A DNA stretch of 64,000 bases, from NCBI RefSeq assembly GCF_947172395.1, contig NC_069087.1, forward strand, positions 14,403,107 through 14,467,106, written 5' to 3'. The DNA is from Bicyclus anynana. Its lineage: Eukaryota; Arthropoda; Insecta; Lepidoptera; Nymphalidae. Below the pieces are notes generated by a model, which made no database searches, was not told the DNA's origin, and worked only from the letters and a program-made list of their open reading frames with translations. Below, piece after piece: positions 1 to 12,200 of the stretch (position 1 is its first letter; each line of letters begins with the position of its first letter). The position numbers were made by a program, and so were the translations under genes.

Positions 1-709
1 AATAAATGAATGATGAAAAATTAAAATTTATTAATTTTACTTCTGCAGTTTTATTATAAATCTGCCCTTATAAATATAAACAATAATAATGATAGTTAAT
101 TTGAAAACTTAATAAGTACAGATGTAAATTATGTATTTTTAATGTTGTTATAATAAAAACTTTGAATCACAGGAATCTATGTTTCATTTTAGCTTGAGTC
201 AGAATTGCAATATCTACTGTCCTTTTCATTATTATGAACTATGGCCAAGACTACCCCCTTATAGGATTTGTTGTTCCACTTTTATACCAGAAAATGTATT
301 ATGTAAGTATACTATATAAAATCAGATGTTAAAGTAAATTGTAAAAGAATTTTTCAAATTGGTTTAGTAGTATGAATAGGCTTCAAATTCATTACATACA
401 AACAAACAATCAAATATTACCTCTTTAGAATACCAGTATAGATTATGTGATTTCTAGACTTTGTTAAATACAGTTTTACTGTGACCACTTCCTACATCTT
501 GTAAAATATTGTAAAAAATACAGCATACCTACCTACTTATAGGAAGTTATAATAGTTCTCTTATCTATTTCAGGTTGTTTTTGTAACAGAAACAAATTTT
601 TGTTTAATCTTTTTTTTTATTTCAAAATTTAGAACAGTATGTACATTTTTTTTTCAAAAGGTTATAATTTAAATCTTGAATAATAATTTCTAATCTTTGA
701 ATTTCTATT
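1..709. other. AT-rich flank holding the 3' UTR of the Myb/SANT-like gene
   Basis: No coding exon is visible here. The right end should be the 3' UTR of the minus-strand Myb/SANT-like gene. A reverse-strand AATAAA (plus-strand TTTATT near 616-622) lies about 90 bases past its stop codon. The rest is AT-rich and I see no RNA gene or repeat in it. Confidence 0.5.
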
Positions 710-2214
710 TTAATTTGCATGTTCTAGAGCACGCTGCAACTCTATTTTACGGAGGGCTCGTTGGTGTTCCAATATCTCAAGCTCATTCATTTCTTTTATA
801 GAATTTAATTTCTGCAAATGACGCAGCATTTCAGATTCTTTTTGGAATTCTATTTCCAATATGGAACGGCGAATTTTGTATAAGTCTTGCTGTTCATTTC
901 TCTCCTTTAATATATTGTTTTTCCTCAAAGTAATAACTTCTGATGCTGCTGTAGATGCTGAAAAAAAATATTATATTATATCACACAAGTATGTAAGAGA
1001 AAGGTATATCTTAAGGCTACAATGTCTTGTGAATGTGAAGATATATATAAAGATGAATTACCTAAGCGTCTACGTCGTTCAGTGTATGGTAATTCCGTCC
1101 GAGGCATCAATGGGCTGGATATGTTGCAGGTATCTGTGGGTTCTATGGTTTCTGCTTCTGGACTAATAATAATATTCATTCCTGTAATAAGAAACAAATA
1201 TTATAACAACTGTGTTTAATTTCTTCATTTATTAAGCATACTACTCACTTGAAGTTAAATGTTCATTTATTTGGTTATTCATAGTTTCACAGGCAGTTTG
1301 GGTTGAATCTGTAAATTAAAGTACTATTATTTTTATATAATTTAATACATTGATTTTTAGAAATACTATTATATATAAAAATCAAAGTAATACAATTAAT
1401 GTATTCCAACTTAGATTTTGTAAAGGTGGTTACCTAAATATCTGCGGAGTACTGATTGATCACAGTCTTGTAAAATCGACTGTGACATTATTGGTGTTTT
1501 GCACCGAGTTGATATTGTGCAAGTAGTGGTTATTGCTGCAATAAAAAAAATCACAAATATTCAATCTGAATTAAATTTATTATAATAACTGTAAATTCAA
1601 TGTTATACTGAAAACCTAGAACACTCATTTAATATAAAACAAAATATGTATGTTTAAATAAGTAGAAATCAAGACAGCCTACCAGGTACTTACAAGTTTC
1701 AGTTTGCCTTTCACTTTCAAAAATAGTGTTACTATCAATTGTGCCAGGGATTTCAATCATAAGATGAGGTACTACCTCTTCCACCCCTGGCACATAATCT
1801 TGACTGGGGAGACACGGACTACCACCACCTGTTGCCATCCTTGTTTTTATTTCTTTTGTTCGGTCATCTTTGGCATGTTTTTTAATTTTCTCCCAGCACC
1901 TTCTTAATTGTATTGTAGCACGCTGTTAATCATTTAAAATAAAAAAATATAGTATAGTGAATAAATACCATTTTGTACTGAGCTGATCAAGAGCCAAAGT
2001 ATTTCAATCTTATATGTAGCCTCATAATACTTACTTTGGTAACAAAAGTATTGTTATTAAATTTGTTTGTCACCCTGTCCCAGGCCTCTGCCTTTAGTTT
2101 ATTAGTGGACTTGTTTGTCCGCTTATCTTCGATAATTTTTTCAAATTTTAATAAATTGACGAGCAACTCCTTTTCCTCATGTGTAAATGTTACTTTTTGA
2201 TAAAAGTGCTCCAT
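710..2214 (-). CDS. Myb/SANT-like DNA-binding domain protein (MSANTD-like), 6 exons
   Basis: Six coding exons read on the minus strand: 2035-2214, 1694-1922, 1434-1535, 1249-1308, 1062-1181 and 710-957. Phases chain exactly and give 939 nt, a 312-residue protein. Residues about 8-85 form a Myb/SANT-like trihelix domain. It starts FTHEEKELLVNLL, contains EAWDRVTNKFN, and ends RRCWEKIKKHAK across the first splice junction, as in the family. The middle is low complexity. The C-terminal 70 residues are charged and predicted to be coiled coil (KEMNELEILEHQRALRKIEL). Family members are nuclear DNA-binding proteins of mostly unknown target, and many insect copies derive from transposase accessory proteins. 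The start is the first ATG of the frame, directly before the domain. The gene is divergent from the BTB gene, with 1.0 kb between start codons. The family call is firm; the exact orthologue (MSANTD3-like) is not. Confidence 0.82.
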
Positions 2215-3236
2215 TAAAAATAAAAACTGATAAATATATTAAAAACTGAGAAGAATTTGAAGATAGTATTTCGTAACCTTCAGTCCGACAAAACAAACAG
2301 TAAACACCATATGATAAAAAAAAAGAGAATTGTCATATACATTTTTAATACTAGATATCGGTTTAGGATTCCAGCTCTTTTATGCCCGTTTTTTGTAAAA
2401 TGTCAAAGAGAATACGTCATTTTGTACTCGGTCTATTATGTAATAAGAGAATCTGTGGTTTTATCACAGAATTTTCAAAAACCTAATCTAAAATCATAGA
2501 CAACATTTGCTTGAAACTCCAGTCACCTAGGGGCTCCCCAGAAGTTTGTTTATGAAATGCAATGAAGGATGATTCAATAGTCAGCCCCTGGGTGAATACT
2601 GAATGTTGGTTTGTGGGGGATTGTTCACTTCACGACTATGAATTCCAGGGTTAGTTACCTCAAATTTTCAGTCCGGCCCTTTATTTGCGACTATTTTTCA
2701 CATCGTACTACCGTCACAACGGTGTAGATTTCTATGATAATATATCTGTGGACAAGGAACATATTTACTCAGTATGTCTGTGGAAAGTTTATCAGCTTTT
2801 TAGTCTATGTTTGACAAAGAGTAATTACTATATTTACTAAATTTTATATTTTTGTTACCGATTTTGTGAAGATTTCATTGTATTTAAAAGAATTTCATTT
2901 TGACTTAAAAAAATAAACAATGATAAAATTGGGCTAAGTTTTATTATATTTTGAAGTTTTTAATCAAATATTTAAAAAAAGATAACAAAGAACCGATACT
3001 GAATCGAAACGTGTAATGGAACGTTGAAGTGAATGTACCCATCAGCAAATGAATGACAAATTAAAAAGTTTTATTTTTCTTATATTGGTACGAGATTTTA
3101 TTGATTGTTTTCTTTCAAGATTTTCGGCCAGACGGCGACTGAAATTGCAAGTTACTGTGATATATTTATTTTCAATAATTAACTATTCTTATCAAGCAAT
3201 TAAATGAGCAGGGATATCGAGTTATGTCTATAAGTA
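2215..3236. promoter_or_regulatory. Divergent promoter region, Myb/SANT-like and BTB genes
   Basis: A 1.0 kb spacer separates two divergent start codons, so it should hold both promoters and 5' UTRs. It contains TGTCA-type motifs near 2331 and 2401. On the BTB side a short upstream ORF of 9 codons lies at 3204-3233, just ahead of the BTB ATG. Another ATG at 3224 is out of frame and runs into the BTB coding sequence, which suggests leaky scanning at the BTB start. No TATA box stands out. Promoter function is inferred from position only. Confidence 0.5.
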
Positions 3237-6200
3237 ATGGAAGGTACAGAACTGGGTGGCGACCAGCAATTCTGTTTGAGATGGAACAATTTTCAAGCGA
3301 ATATAACTTCTCAATTCGAAGCACTGCGCGATGATGAGGACTTCGTGGATGTCACCCTGGCATGCGAGGGACACAGGCTCGAGGCCCACAAAGTGGTTCT
3401 TTCGGCGTGTAGTCCTTATTTCAAGGAATTATTTAAAGTAAGTCCATCTTTCACTCCCCACATTGATGTGTCACCATTACAATGACTCTAGTGAAAGTTG
3501 TTATGTATAAAACACTTGATCTACTTACAAATGCCATGTCTCGCGATCCGGTTAAGTATTCGTGATTTCATTATTTGTACCTACTTTAGAATTCTGTTTC
3601 ACAATTTCTAATTAATTCATTCCTATTGGGGCTCCCAATAAAGCATTTCGTTTGGAAAATTCACAATATTTGCATTTGAACAATGATTTACAAAAAAATT
3701 TGCCTTTCTAAGCGTTATCATTGATTTTTCCCTTTCTATTCTAATTGTGAGCACATTGCTACACAAGTTCTATCACCCAATCTGAAAGGCATATTTTTTT
3801 TCTAACAATGAATTTCAGTTTGCTTTCACTATGAGACCATACTTTATTAAGAATCTGAATTTTTAATTTGAATTTCATTAAATATATACAAGATACCTAA
3901 ATGCTACCTGACTATTCTTTATTAAATACAAGAAAGAGAGCATGTTTCAGTATTAAAAATTATTTCATATAATACAAAAGTACATTATACTTTGATTTAG
4001 TGAATAATTACAAATTTTATGATTTTATGATTAGATTTTTGAATTGTTTATAAAGTTTAAAATATTTACTTTTATGCATTATTAGTTTGTCTATTTCATA
4101 AAATTATACCTTCCACTTTGTGTGCTATTGCATGGTGCAGGAGACTGTTGCCTCTATGACATTTATAATATGTACTATTATCATGAATCACGGGAAACTT
4201 TCAAGAGTGAAACAAACTGGCACCAGCACCATGCTACAGAAACAAACTAGCTTGCCATCCTGCATTAGAGTGTGTGGTGGGTATAAGCTCCATATTCTTC
4301 TATAAGGTGGGTGGCTGTGCCCTGTAATAGGGCAATTATTATAGGCTGATAACAGCCCATAACTTTATCTACATGAATTTAGTATATGTACTATTTGTGC
4401 AACTCTTTAGTTTATTAAACTAAAGAGTTGTAGTTGATTTATATGTTAATCCAAGGTGTATTCTATCTCCCTTTAAGATTTTAACCAAAGTTTATTAGTT
4501 ATTATTATTATTTATTTCTTAAATAGCCATCAATTTACCCAGCGTAATTCCCATTCCTGTGAGAATACAGCGTAAACATAGCCTATGACATTCACAAATA
4601 ATGTAACTTTCTAGTGGTAAAAGCTATTTTAAAACTGGTTCAGTAGATCCAGAGATTACCCCTACAAAACCACAAACTTTATTTTTTATAATATTAGTAT
4701 AGAAGTATAGATATGTAAAAGTGTATTTTACATCTTATAAGCTGCTATGGCACAGTACACCACTTGTAAATGGGCCAATTAACCACTAAACATTTTATGA
4801 AATCATTTTATTGAAAGGTCTTTGCCCTTAACCCAAGCAGTTTACATATTGAAGTCTACCTTTCAATGTGTTGTGTAAACCAATCCTTTTTAATATTTCG
4901 TGAAGTAATTTTTATGCATAAAATATTTTATTCCTATGGCACACTTGGTGAATTGAGTAATCATTTCATTGCATCAATGTTACCATGAGGTATAATTGAA
5001 CACTGTCATAGTCAAGTATATAATATTTTTCTTATTGTACTCTACTAGTATCTCTTGTGGTTTCAGTTCAATGGTGGAATTAACACAATACTTATTTACT
5101 CATATTATTTATATTATAAGAAATGTTAACTTTTCTAATATTTGTTATAAATATACTTCAAAACGAATGAACTGAAAATAAGAGTTCTTTCACAAATTAA
5201 AAGCTAAATTAATAGCGAATAACAGGTTTTATTTTATCACCATATTCCCACAGGAATGGGAACTAATGAGGGTAGAACAGAACAATAAAACTTGTGAAAA
5301 TTCTTTGTTCTGTTATAGATAATTTAAAGCTTTGTAAGTAAAGGTCCCAATTGTATTCATATTTATGATACAGTAATACTAATTCAAAATTCAAAAAATC
5401 AGATATTCTTCAATTCAAATTCAAAATTAATTTATTTCAAGTAGGCTCAGTTTACAAGCACTTTTGACACCTCTTATATTACTTTACTAAATTGCCAATT
5501 AGTATTTATTACACCATTATCTCCCATAAATGCAATGCTTATAAAGATGGTAGGTACAATATTATAATAATGAAAAAAATATGTCAAGCAATATAATTGT
5601 TTAGTTCACTTTACCATACAATATTTATTGTGAGAGATAAAAATACACTTAAAGATAATGTGTAAAAACTTAAACAAACAATTACCTAACTATATATGAA
5701 TGATAACAATCACATACTTCAGTTCCCCACACAGTCGCTGGGCATTACAAGGTGATGTTTAAATTGAAAGTTGACATTGCACACCATTATCATGATCTGT
5801 CAATGACCTCTTGCAAAAGTGATAAGATTCTGCTGAGATTGTGTTGGTGTTTATAACACAAAAGTAGATCTTCGTTTTGTTTTAAATTAACCCTTATATG
5901 CTACACAAAGACCAAATTACCAAAGCTATTGTAGAGTTTGTCTGTTACCTTTTCACAGCCAATAGACAGAGAGCCCGTGAACCCCAGAGCTTCATCATTT
6001 TATATAAGCCTCCCATAAATAAGTATAGCAACCAGTTATGGAGTTAGGACCACAGTGGCTTTAGGAGGTAGTCAGTTTTAAGGATCCAGACCTTCAACCG
6101 TTTAAGTATAAAGTGTAATTTTTCCATGTTTTCCTCAGCATAATGTGAGAAATTATATTCCCAGTTGCTAGTCACTTAGCTTCGCGACAATCCTTAGCTA

Positions 6201-9200
6201 GAGACCCTTGAAGTTTCAAATTAAATAGTGTTTTTTGAAGGTATAATTTCTGAAATTGAACATTGGCTTTTCATTCACTTTAAAACCAAGAATTTAAACC
6301 TGTAATTTTAAAATATGTGACTACATATTTTATTTCTTAATCTATATAAAATTTAAATTGCAACAGAAAATGGATCATCTCAATATACATCCAGTGTAAT
6401 AATAATTATAGTCACAGACTATTTTCAATCTGGGTCACATCGGAATTCATACTATAAGAGCAAAATTGACATATAATATTTTCTGATATGACTGTTTTAG
6501 AGTCGGGGAGTTTAGAAATTAATAGAATAGAAAGAATTTATTTATAAAAACTTGAAACTAATAAATTTATTTCTTAAAATTTAGTTCTTTAATAAGACAG
6601 ACAGACTTTCGCACTTACTTTTTATTAACTCACACACACTTTAATGAAATAATACACTTTTAGTAATTCTGTTGTACTAACATGCCACCAAGTGAAGAGG
6701 AATAGACACATTATAGAAATAATATTTTTTTTTGTAATTCTGTGGTACTAACATAAGTGAAGAGAAATAGACAAAGTATTGTCCAATGTCAGCAGAGTTG
6801 TCCCAGTCCCATCTCTTTCGTCTGAACGCAATGAAAGAGCTGGCGGTATTTTCGCTTGCACCGCCATTGGTTGAAATTTGTCTATTTCGCTTCACGAGAT
6901 TATGTTGTTATAAAAGTGAACCGAATTTAGCTACTCCACTGAATTTACACATGCACAATTTTGTATTTAATTCCATTATATATATTATATGTCTATACAG
7001 TTTTTAGTTCCTAAACACACAACTCGTATTTTAACATTGTATATGTATATTTAGCAGGGGCGATGGATTCTAACAACCCGATTCCTATCAGGTTTCCTTT
7101 TAAAAATTCATACATACATATCATTATTGCTGCGGTATAGTTTTTGGAGTGTGTGTTATGTTTTTTGTTTTGAATATTTGTGTATGTGCTTATAAGTGTG
7201 TATGTTTGGTGCTGCTGTGCTTTTGATTAATATAAGAAGATCAATTAAGGTAAAGTTTAATTCGTACTCAACCAAAAACATATTCAGACTATAAAACACA
7301 AATGAACGGGCTACCTAATTAGAAAATTTCAGAAGTCACTATTATTGGGTATTATTTGTTTATTGTGTTATGATATTTTGGTATCACTATCACACTGAAA
7401 TTAAGACAATTAGCCACTTTTGTTCGCCTCACATAATATCTCTATTTTTAAATCTTTGGAAAATATGCTATATTCTTTCTTTTTTTATGACTATTCACTG
7501 TATCATGTTTTTAAATTACAAATAAGCCTACTTGCATTAAGTAAGTTATTGAAAATTTAAATATTTTACATAACATTTTGTTACATATTTATTAGGTACT
7601 TACTGACTCTCTCAGGTGTATGATAGTAATACAATAATATATAAGTAATACTTTAAACAATACTTTTTACTGCATGTGTGGAAAAAATCGCTAAAGTCAC
7701 ATTAAAATTGAAAAATGTACACATAAAAAAACAAACATACAAAGAAAAATATTTTTTTATACTTAATAGGGATAATAAATTTAATATTTAATTATATAGT
7801 TCCAAGAATTTTATTTAATTTATTTTATAATAATTTTAAACAATTAAGTCTTTTTTAAATTGTGTATAATTTTTAAAAGTATAAAAAACTAAGAAAAACA
7901 TTAAACAAAGGGCATGATCTCTCGTGTTGATTCAGGTCCATTATCCGTTGAGTTGAAAGCTGTAAAAAAATAACAAAATCTCATGCTTTATGAATAAATA
8001 AAACAAAATTTATTAATTTTGTAGTAATACAGTGCTATAATTTTAAATCAATACTCTTTGGCGTTTCTTTTCCCACATGTCCCTAAAGAGCTATGCCTTA
8101 ATAATTACAATTTTAAGATTGCCAATGGCCCAATGCCAAATCTAAATTGTAATTATTAGGGCACAGGAAAATTTCCATATTTGATTAAGTGTTAATAAAA
8201 GTAAAGGAATTTTTAACCGACTTCAAAAAGAAGGAGCTTCTCAATTCGGCTGGTATTTTTTTTTTTTTTTTATGTTTGTACACCGATTACTCAAAGACGT
8301 CTGGACCGATTTCCAAAATTCTTTTTTTTATCAGTAAAATACGTACGCTGTTAGAAGCTGCAACTTTTTGTTGCTTTTATTTAGGAGCCTGGGGTTTTTA
8401 CTAAGAAGTCATTAACCTTTGCTTTCAGAATAAGTTTTAACAAGTGCATCGGACTTTTGCATATGGATGAACATAGTAACATTTTTAAAATAATGAAAAA
8501 AAACCGGCCACGTGCGTGCCTGGTCACGTACGTACGTCACAGTGTAGGGTTCCGTATGTCGACTTAGAATAATGGTTTTTGGTTGATCAACTACAACTAT
8601 TTCAATTTTAAACCCTACTTAGCTCTAAAAGTTATTCTTTTAATTTCATTATATATGCTACTTCTGTATTTTTTTTCCGTATACTTCCGTATACACAACG
8701 GTTAGGTAACAGAGAGGGAAACTTTAAACAAAAATTAAAACTTTAAACCTTGGTATTTAATTTCCCTAAATTGATAAATGGTGTTAACACACCCAAGTGT
8801 ATTTTTTAAAGACCTATTCAATGTGACTACGCAATAGCTATTTACAGGTATCCTAAAAATATTTTATTTTTTATCAAAAAAAAAAAAAAAAATATCTATT
8901 CTATTTTACGAATTTGTTGGCGTGCTTAATGTAATGCAAAATTACAGCTTTCTAATACTAATAGTCTCTGAGATAAACAGAATACGGACAGATGGACATC
9001 ATATACCATAAATATCTATGTATACTTCATAAATATATAGATATTATATATTTATGAAGTAGAGGTAGGTATTATAAAATCACGTAGATATATCGAAATT
9101 GGGAAATCGTGCAATATTATGAAAATCGCTCAACTCATTGAATAATTAATAACCATAAATGATAATGAACATTAAAGTTTTATCGTCAATTAGACGCGTA

Positions 9201-12200
9201 GAAGAAATCTATAGGAAATGTGTGTTGACGCGTTAAGTGGAAACAATTAACCTAATTATTAAAACAACCATTTTACATTATTATATTCCTTTGAACTGAT
9301 TATTTTTTTTAAATCACCAGAATTCATTGTAATCACATTCTAAATCTGCGGAATTTATGACGATTTTATTTAAAACTTATGTGTTAACTAGCGGACGCCG
9401 GCGACTTCGTCCGAAATTCGTGAAATTAAGTTTTTCACAAATCCCGCGGGAACTTTGGATTTTTTCAAGATGAAAAGTAGCTTATGTGTTAATCCTTAGT
9501 AAAATCTATTTTCATTCCAAATTTCAGCCAAATCGATTAAATAGCCGCAGCGTAAAGGAAGAACAAACATACTCACTTACACATACTTTCACACACACTT
9601 ACATACAAATTTTCACCTTTATTATATTAGTGTGATAATACAGATTCATAAATATGTATTACTGTTCATTATGTTATAGTTTTGGAAGTCCACTTGGCTC
9701 TTGATATAGTGGTAAACGTATATAGACAAGTGTTTGACTATAGACAGTTGACAGACAGCGTCTTATGATGTTTAAAAGTTTTTTTTTTTTTATTTAGTCT
9801 CATTATTCCTGCAATCTGTCGTGAGACATTCAGCGGGATTGTTTGGTTGATTGTTTGGTGCGAATCCAGTGATTTGCCCAAATATAATAATGTAGTGTCT
9901 ATTATATGTTTAAAAGTGAAAAAAACTTTAATTAATGAAACCTCTAAATTTCTTCTCATCATCACATTCCCAAATAGACATTCAGAAATAGATTCTTTAT
10001 ACAGAGTTACTGTAGGTATGGCTGTTTAGCTAACTTAAAATTAGCCAATAATAGCTGACTCTATAGTATTTTGTTGATTTAAATTCATCCTTATCATGGT
10101 ATAAACAGCACAAAACAAATAACATTACTTGTATGAAGTATGAAATGGGTTCAACCATTATAATATGATTAAAATGTTTTTCCAATTATGGTGTACCTAT
10201 ATAGCATAGTCCATCTAATACGAGAAGTTTGTATGTCTAGGAAAATAATGATCTGGTAAACTCGAAGATTGGTGCATATACAGGGTGTCCCGTATTTAAT
10301 AGATAAAACGCAAATGGTATATCACCTAATTATTTTTAGCAGGCTCAGAAGTGATTACAAAAATAGGAAAACTAATGTCTAACAAAGGTTATGATTCACA
10401 ACATTCGTCAGGACAACTTAATTACAAATCAAACTGTAACTAAAATAAGACCCTAGAATGGCAGATAATGAGTGAAGTCACGCACTTGTGAACGTTGTGT
10501 GTAGGGTTAAAGCAGGGGTTTAACTGTTAACGAACACTCCCCTTTTCCACTCAAGTCACTCTCCCCGCCTATCCCAAGTAACCCATAAAGAATTACACAA
10601 CAAGAGATGAAGGACGGCTCGGACGCCACGAGCACACTGAATCCGTCCGTACCGCAAGTCGTTGCAACGCGGTCATAACATTATCTCAAACTAATTTGAT
10701 TATTTTTTTCCAAAAATCCCTGACCAAGTTATATTTTTTTCAGATTTTTCAAACTTTTCTATCTTAAATCAGTTTTTTCAATGCTGTAGCTGATGGAGTT
10801 AAGATTTTAAAGATCTTAATTTTGTTAAACATTACACATTAAATTATCAATGTACTATACTACTTTTGTAAATAATATTTTATTTGTTTTGTACAAAAAG
10901 CTTTGAAACAGCAGTAATTATTATTCTTTCATTAAGATGACCCGATTAAAAAAAAATGTCCATTGCAAATCTATATATTAATTATTCTATTAATTACGGA
11001 ACACTCTGTATAATGTAAGTAAACACAAAGTTGTGCATATGGGCGCTCAGTGAAATGGCTAAATTCGGATCACTTTTTGCGGTCATTTTATAGGCACGTT
11101 CAATATCTAAAAGTCTGAAATCTTTGCTTTCAATGGTACACAAACTAAACAACTATACTAAACTGTATCTTTTTCCTTCCAGAACAACCCATGTCCTCAC
11201 CCGATAATTTTCATGCGCGACTGCGAGGTGTCGCACGTGCGCGCGCTGCTGCAGTTCATGTACGTGGGGCAGGTGAACATCGCGCAGGCGCAGCTCAGCG
11301 CGTTCCTGCGCACGGCCGACGCGCTGCAGATACGCGGCCTCACCGACTGCTCGCAACACAACGACAAAGTACGTAACGTCAGAACAACCCATGTCCTCGC
11401 CCGATAATTTTCATGCGCGACTGCGAGGTGTCGCACGTGCGCGCGCTGCTGCAGTTCATGTACGTGGGGCAGGTGAACATCGCGCAGGCGCAGCTCAGCG
11501 CGTTCCTGCGCACGGCCGACGCGCTGCAGATACGCGGCCTCACCGACTGCTCGCAACACAACGACAAAGTACGTTACGATTAGTAGGCCTGACATGTGAC
11601 CCACGACATGTCTCACGTATAGAGAAAAGGGTTACCAATCTCTTGCTGTCTCCTTCGTCATAATGTAACGAGCATTTATCATTTTGTTTTCACGAGATAT
11701 GTCGCGTGGGTTTTTTTTTTCAGGAGGAAAAAATTTCCTCATGGACATCTTGAACCGGATAGTGCCGGACTCCTACCGGCTAAAAAAAAGCCCCTCCTGA
11801 CCCCAAGGCGTTGGTGTTCCTGCCAATTCGACCTACCAACAACACCCCTGTCTATGTATCACCGAGCTCTATTTCTTTCTCTTTCGTCCTTCTCTTTATT
11901 ATTCCTTCCAGATAAAATCTTATAGCTTCCCATTTATCCTTCGTCTCTAGCATTGTCGCGTGGGTTGCGAGATGCAGTTTTCCGCGAAGTTAGAGGGGTA
12001 CCGCATATAAACCTAGCTTTGGCTCTAAAGAAGTTTTACACGATTGAAGTAAAACTTCTTTAGAGCCTTCAACGTACGTTCAACTCACCCGATTATACTT
12101 TTCGTAACGCAGTAACCAGTTTAGTCCAAGTTAAGCGCGAGTATAGAAGATTTACTTAAGAATTCTAATGTTTGTTTAATATTTATTTATTGCTAGCTGA

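Larger units (their letters stand above)
3438..11182 (+). other. Intron 1 of the BTB gene (7.7 kb), repeat-rich
   Basis: No coding exon of the gene could be supported here. The intron holds interspersed relics: a MITE near 4119-4243 related to one in METTL5; a 31-bp perfect palindrome at 4400-4430; a dispersed relic at about 4540-4715; the tail repeat at about 5395-5500; a MITE at about 6756-6895; inverted repeats at 8095-8162 and 9023-9061; a lepidopteran repeat at about 9388-9640; and a 728-bp TIR element at 10281-11008. Enhancers are likely in an intron this long, but none is identifiable by eye. Confidence 0.6.
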
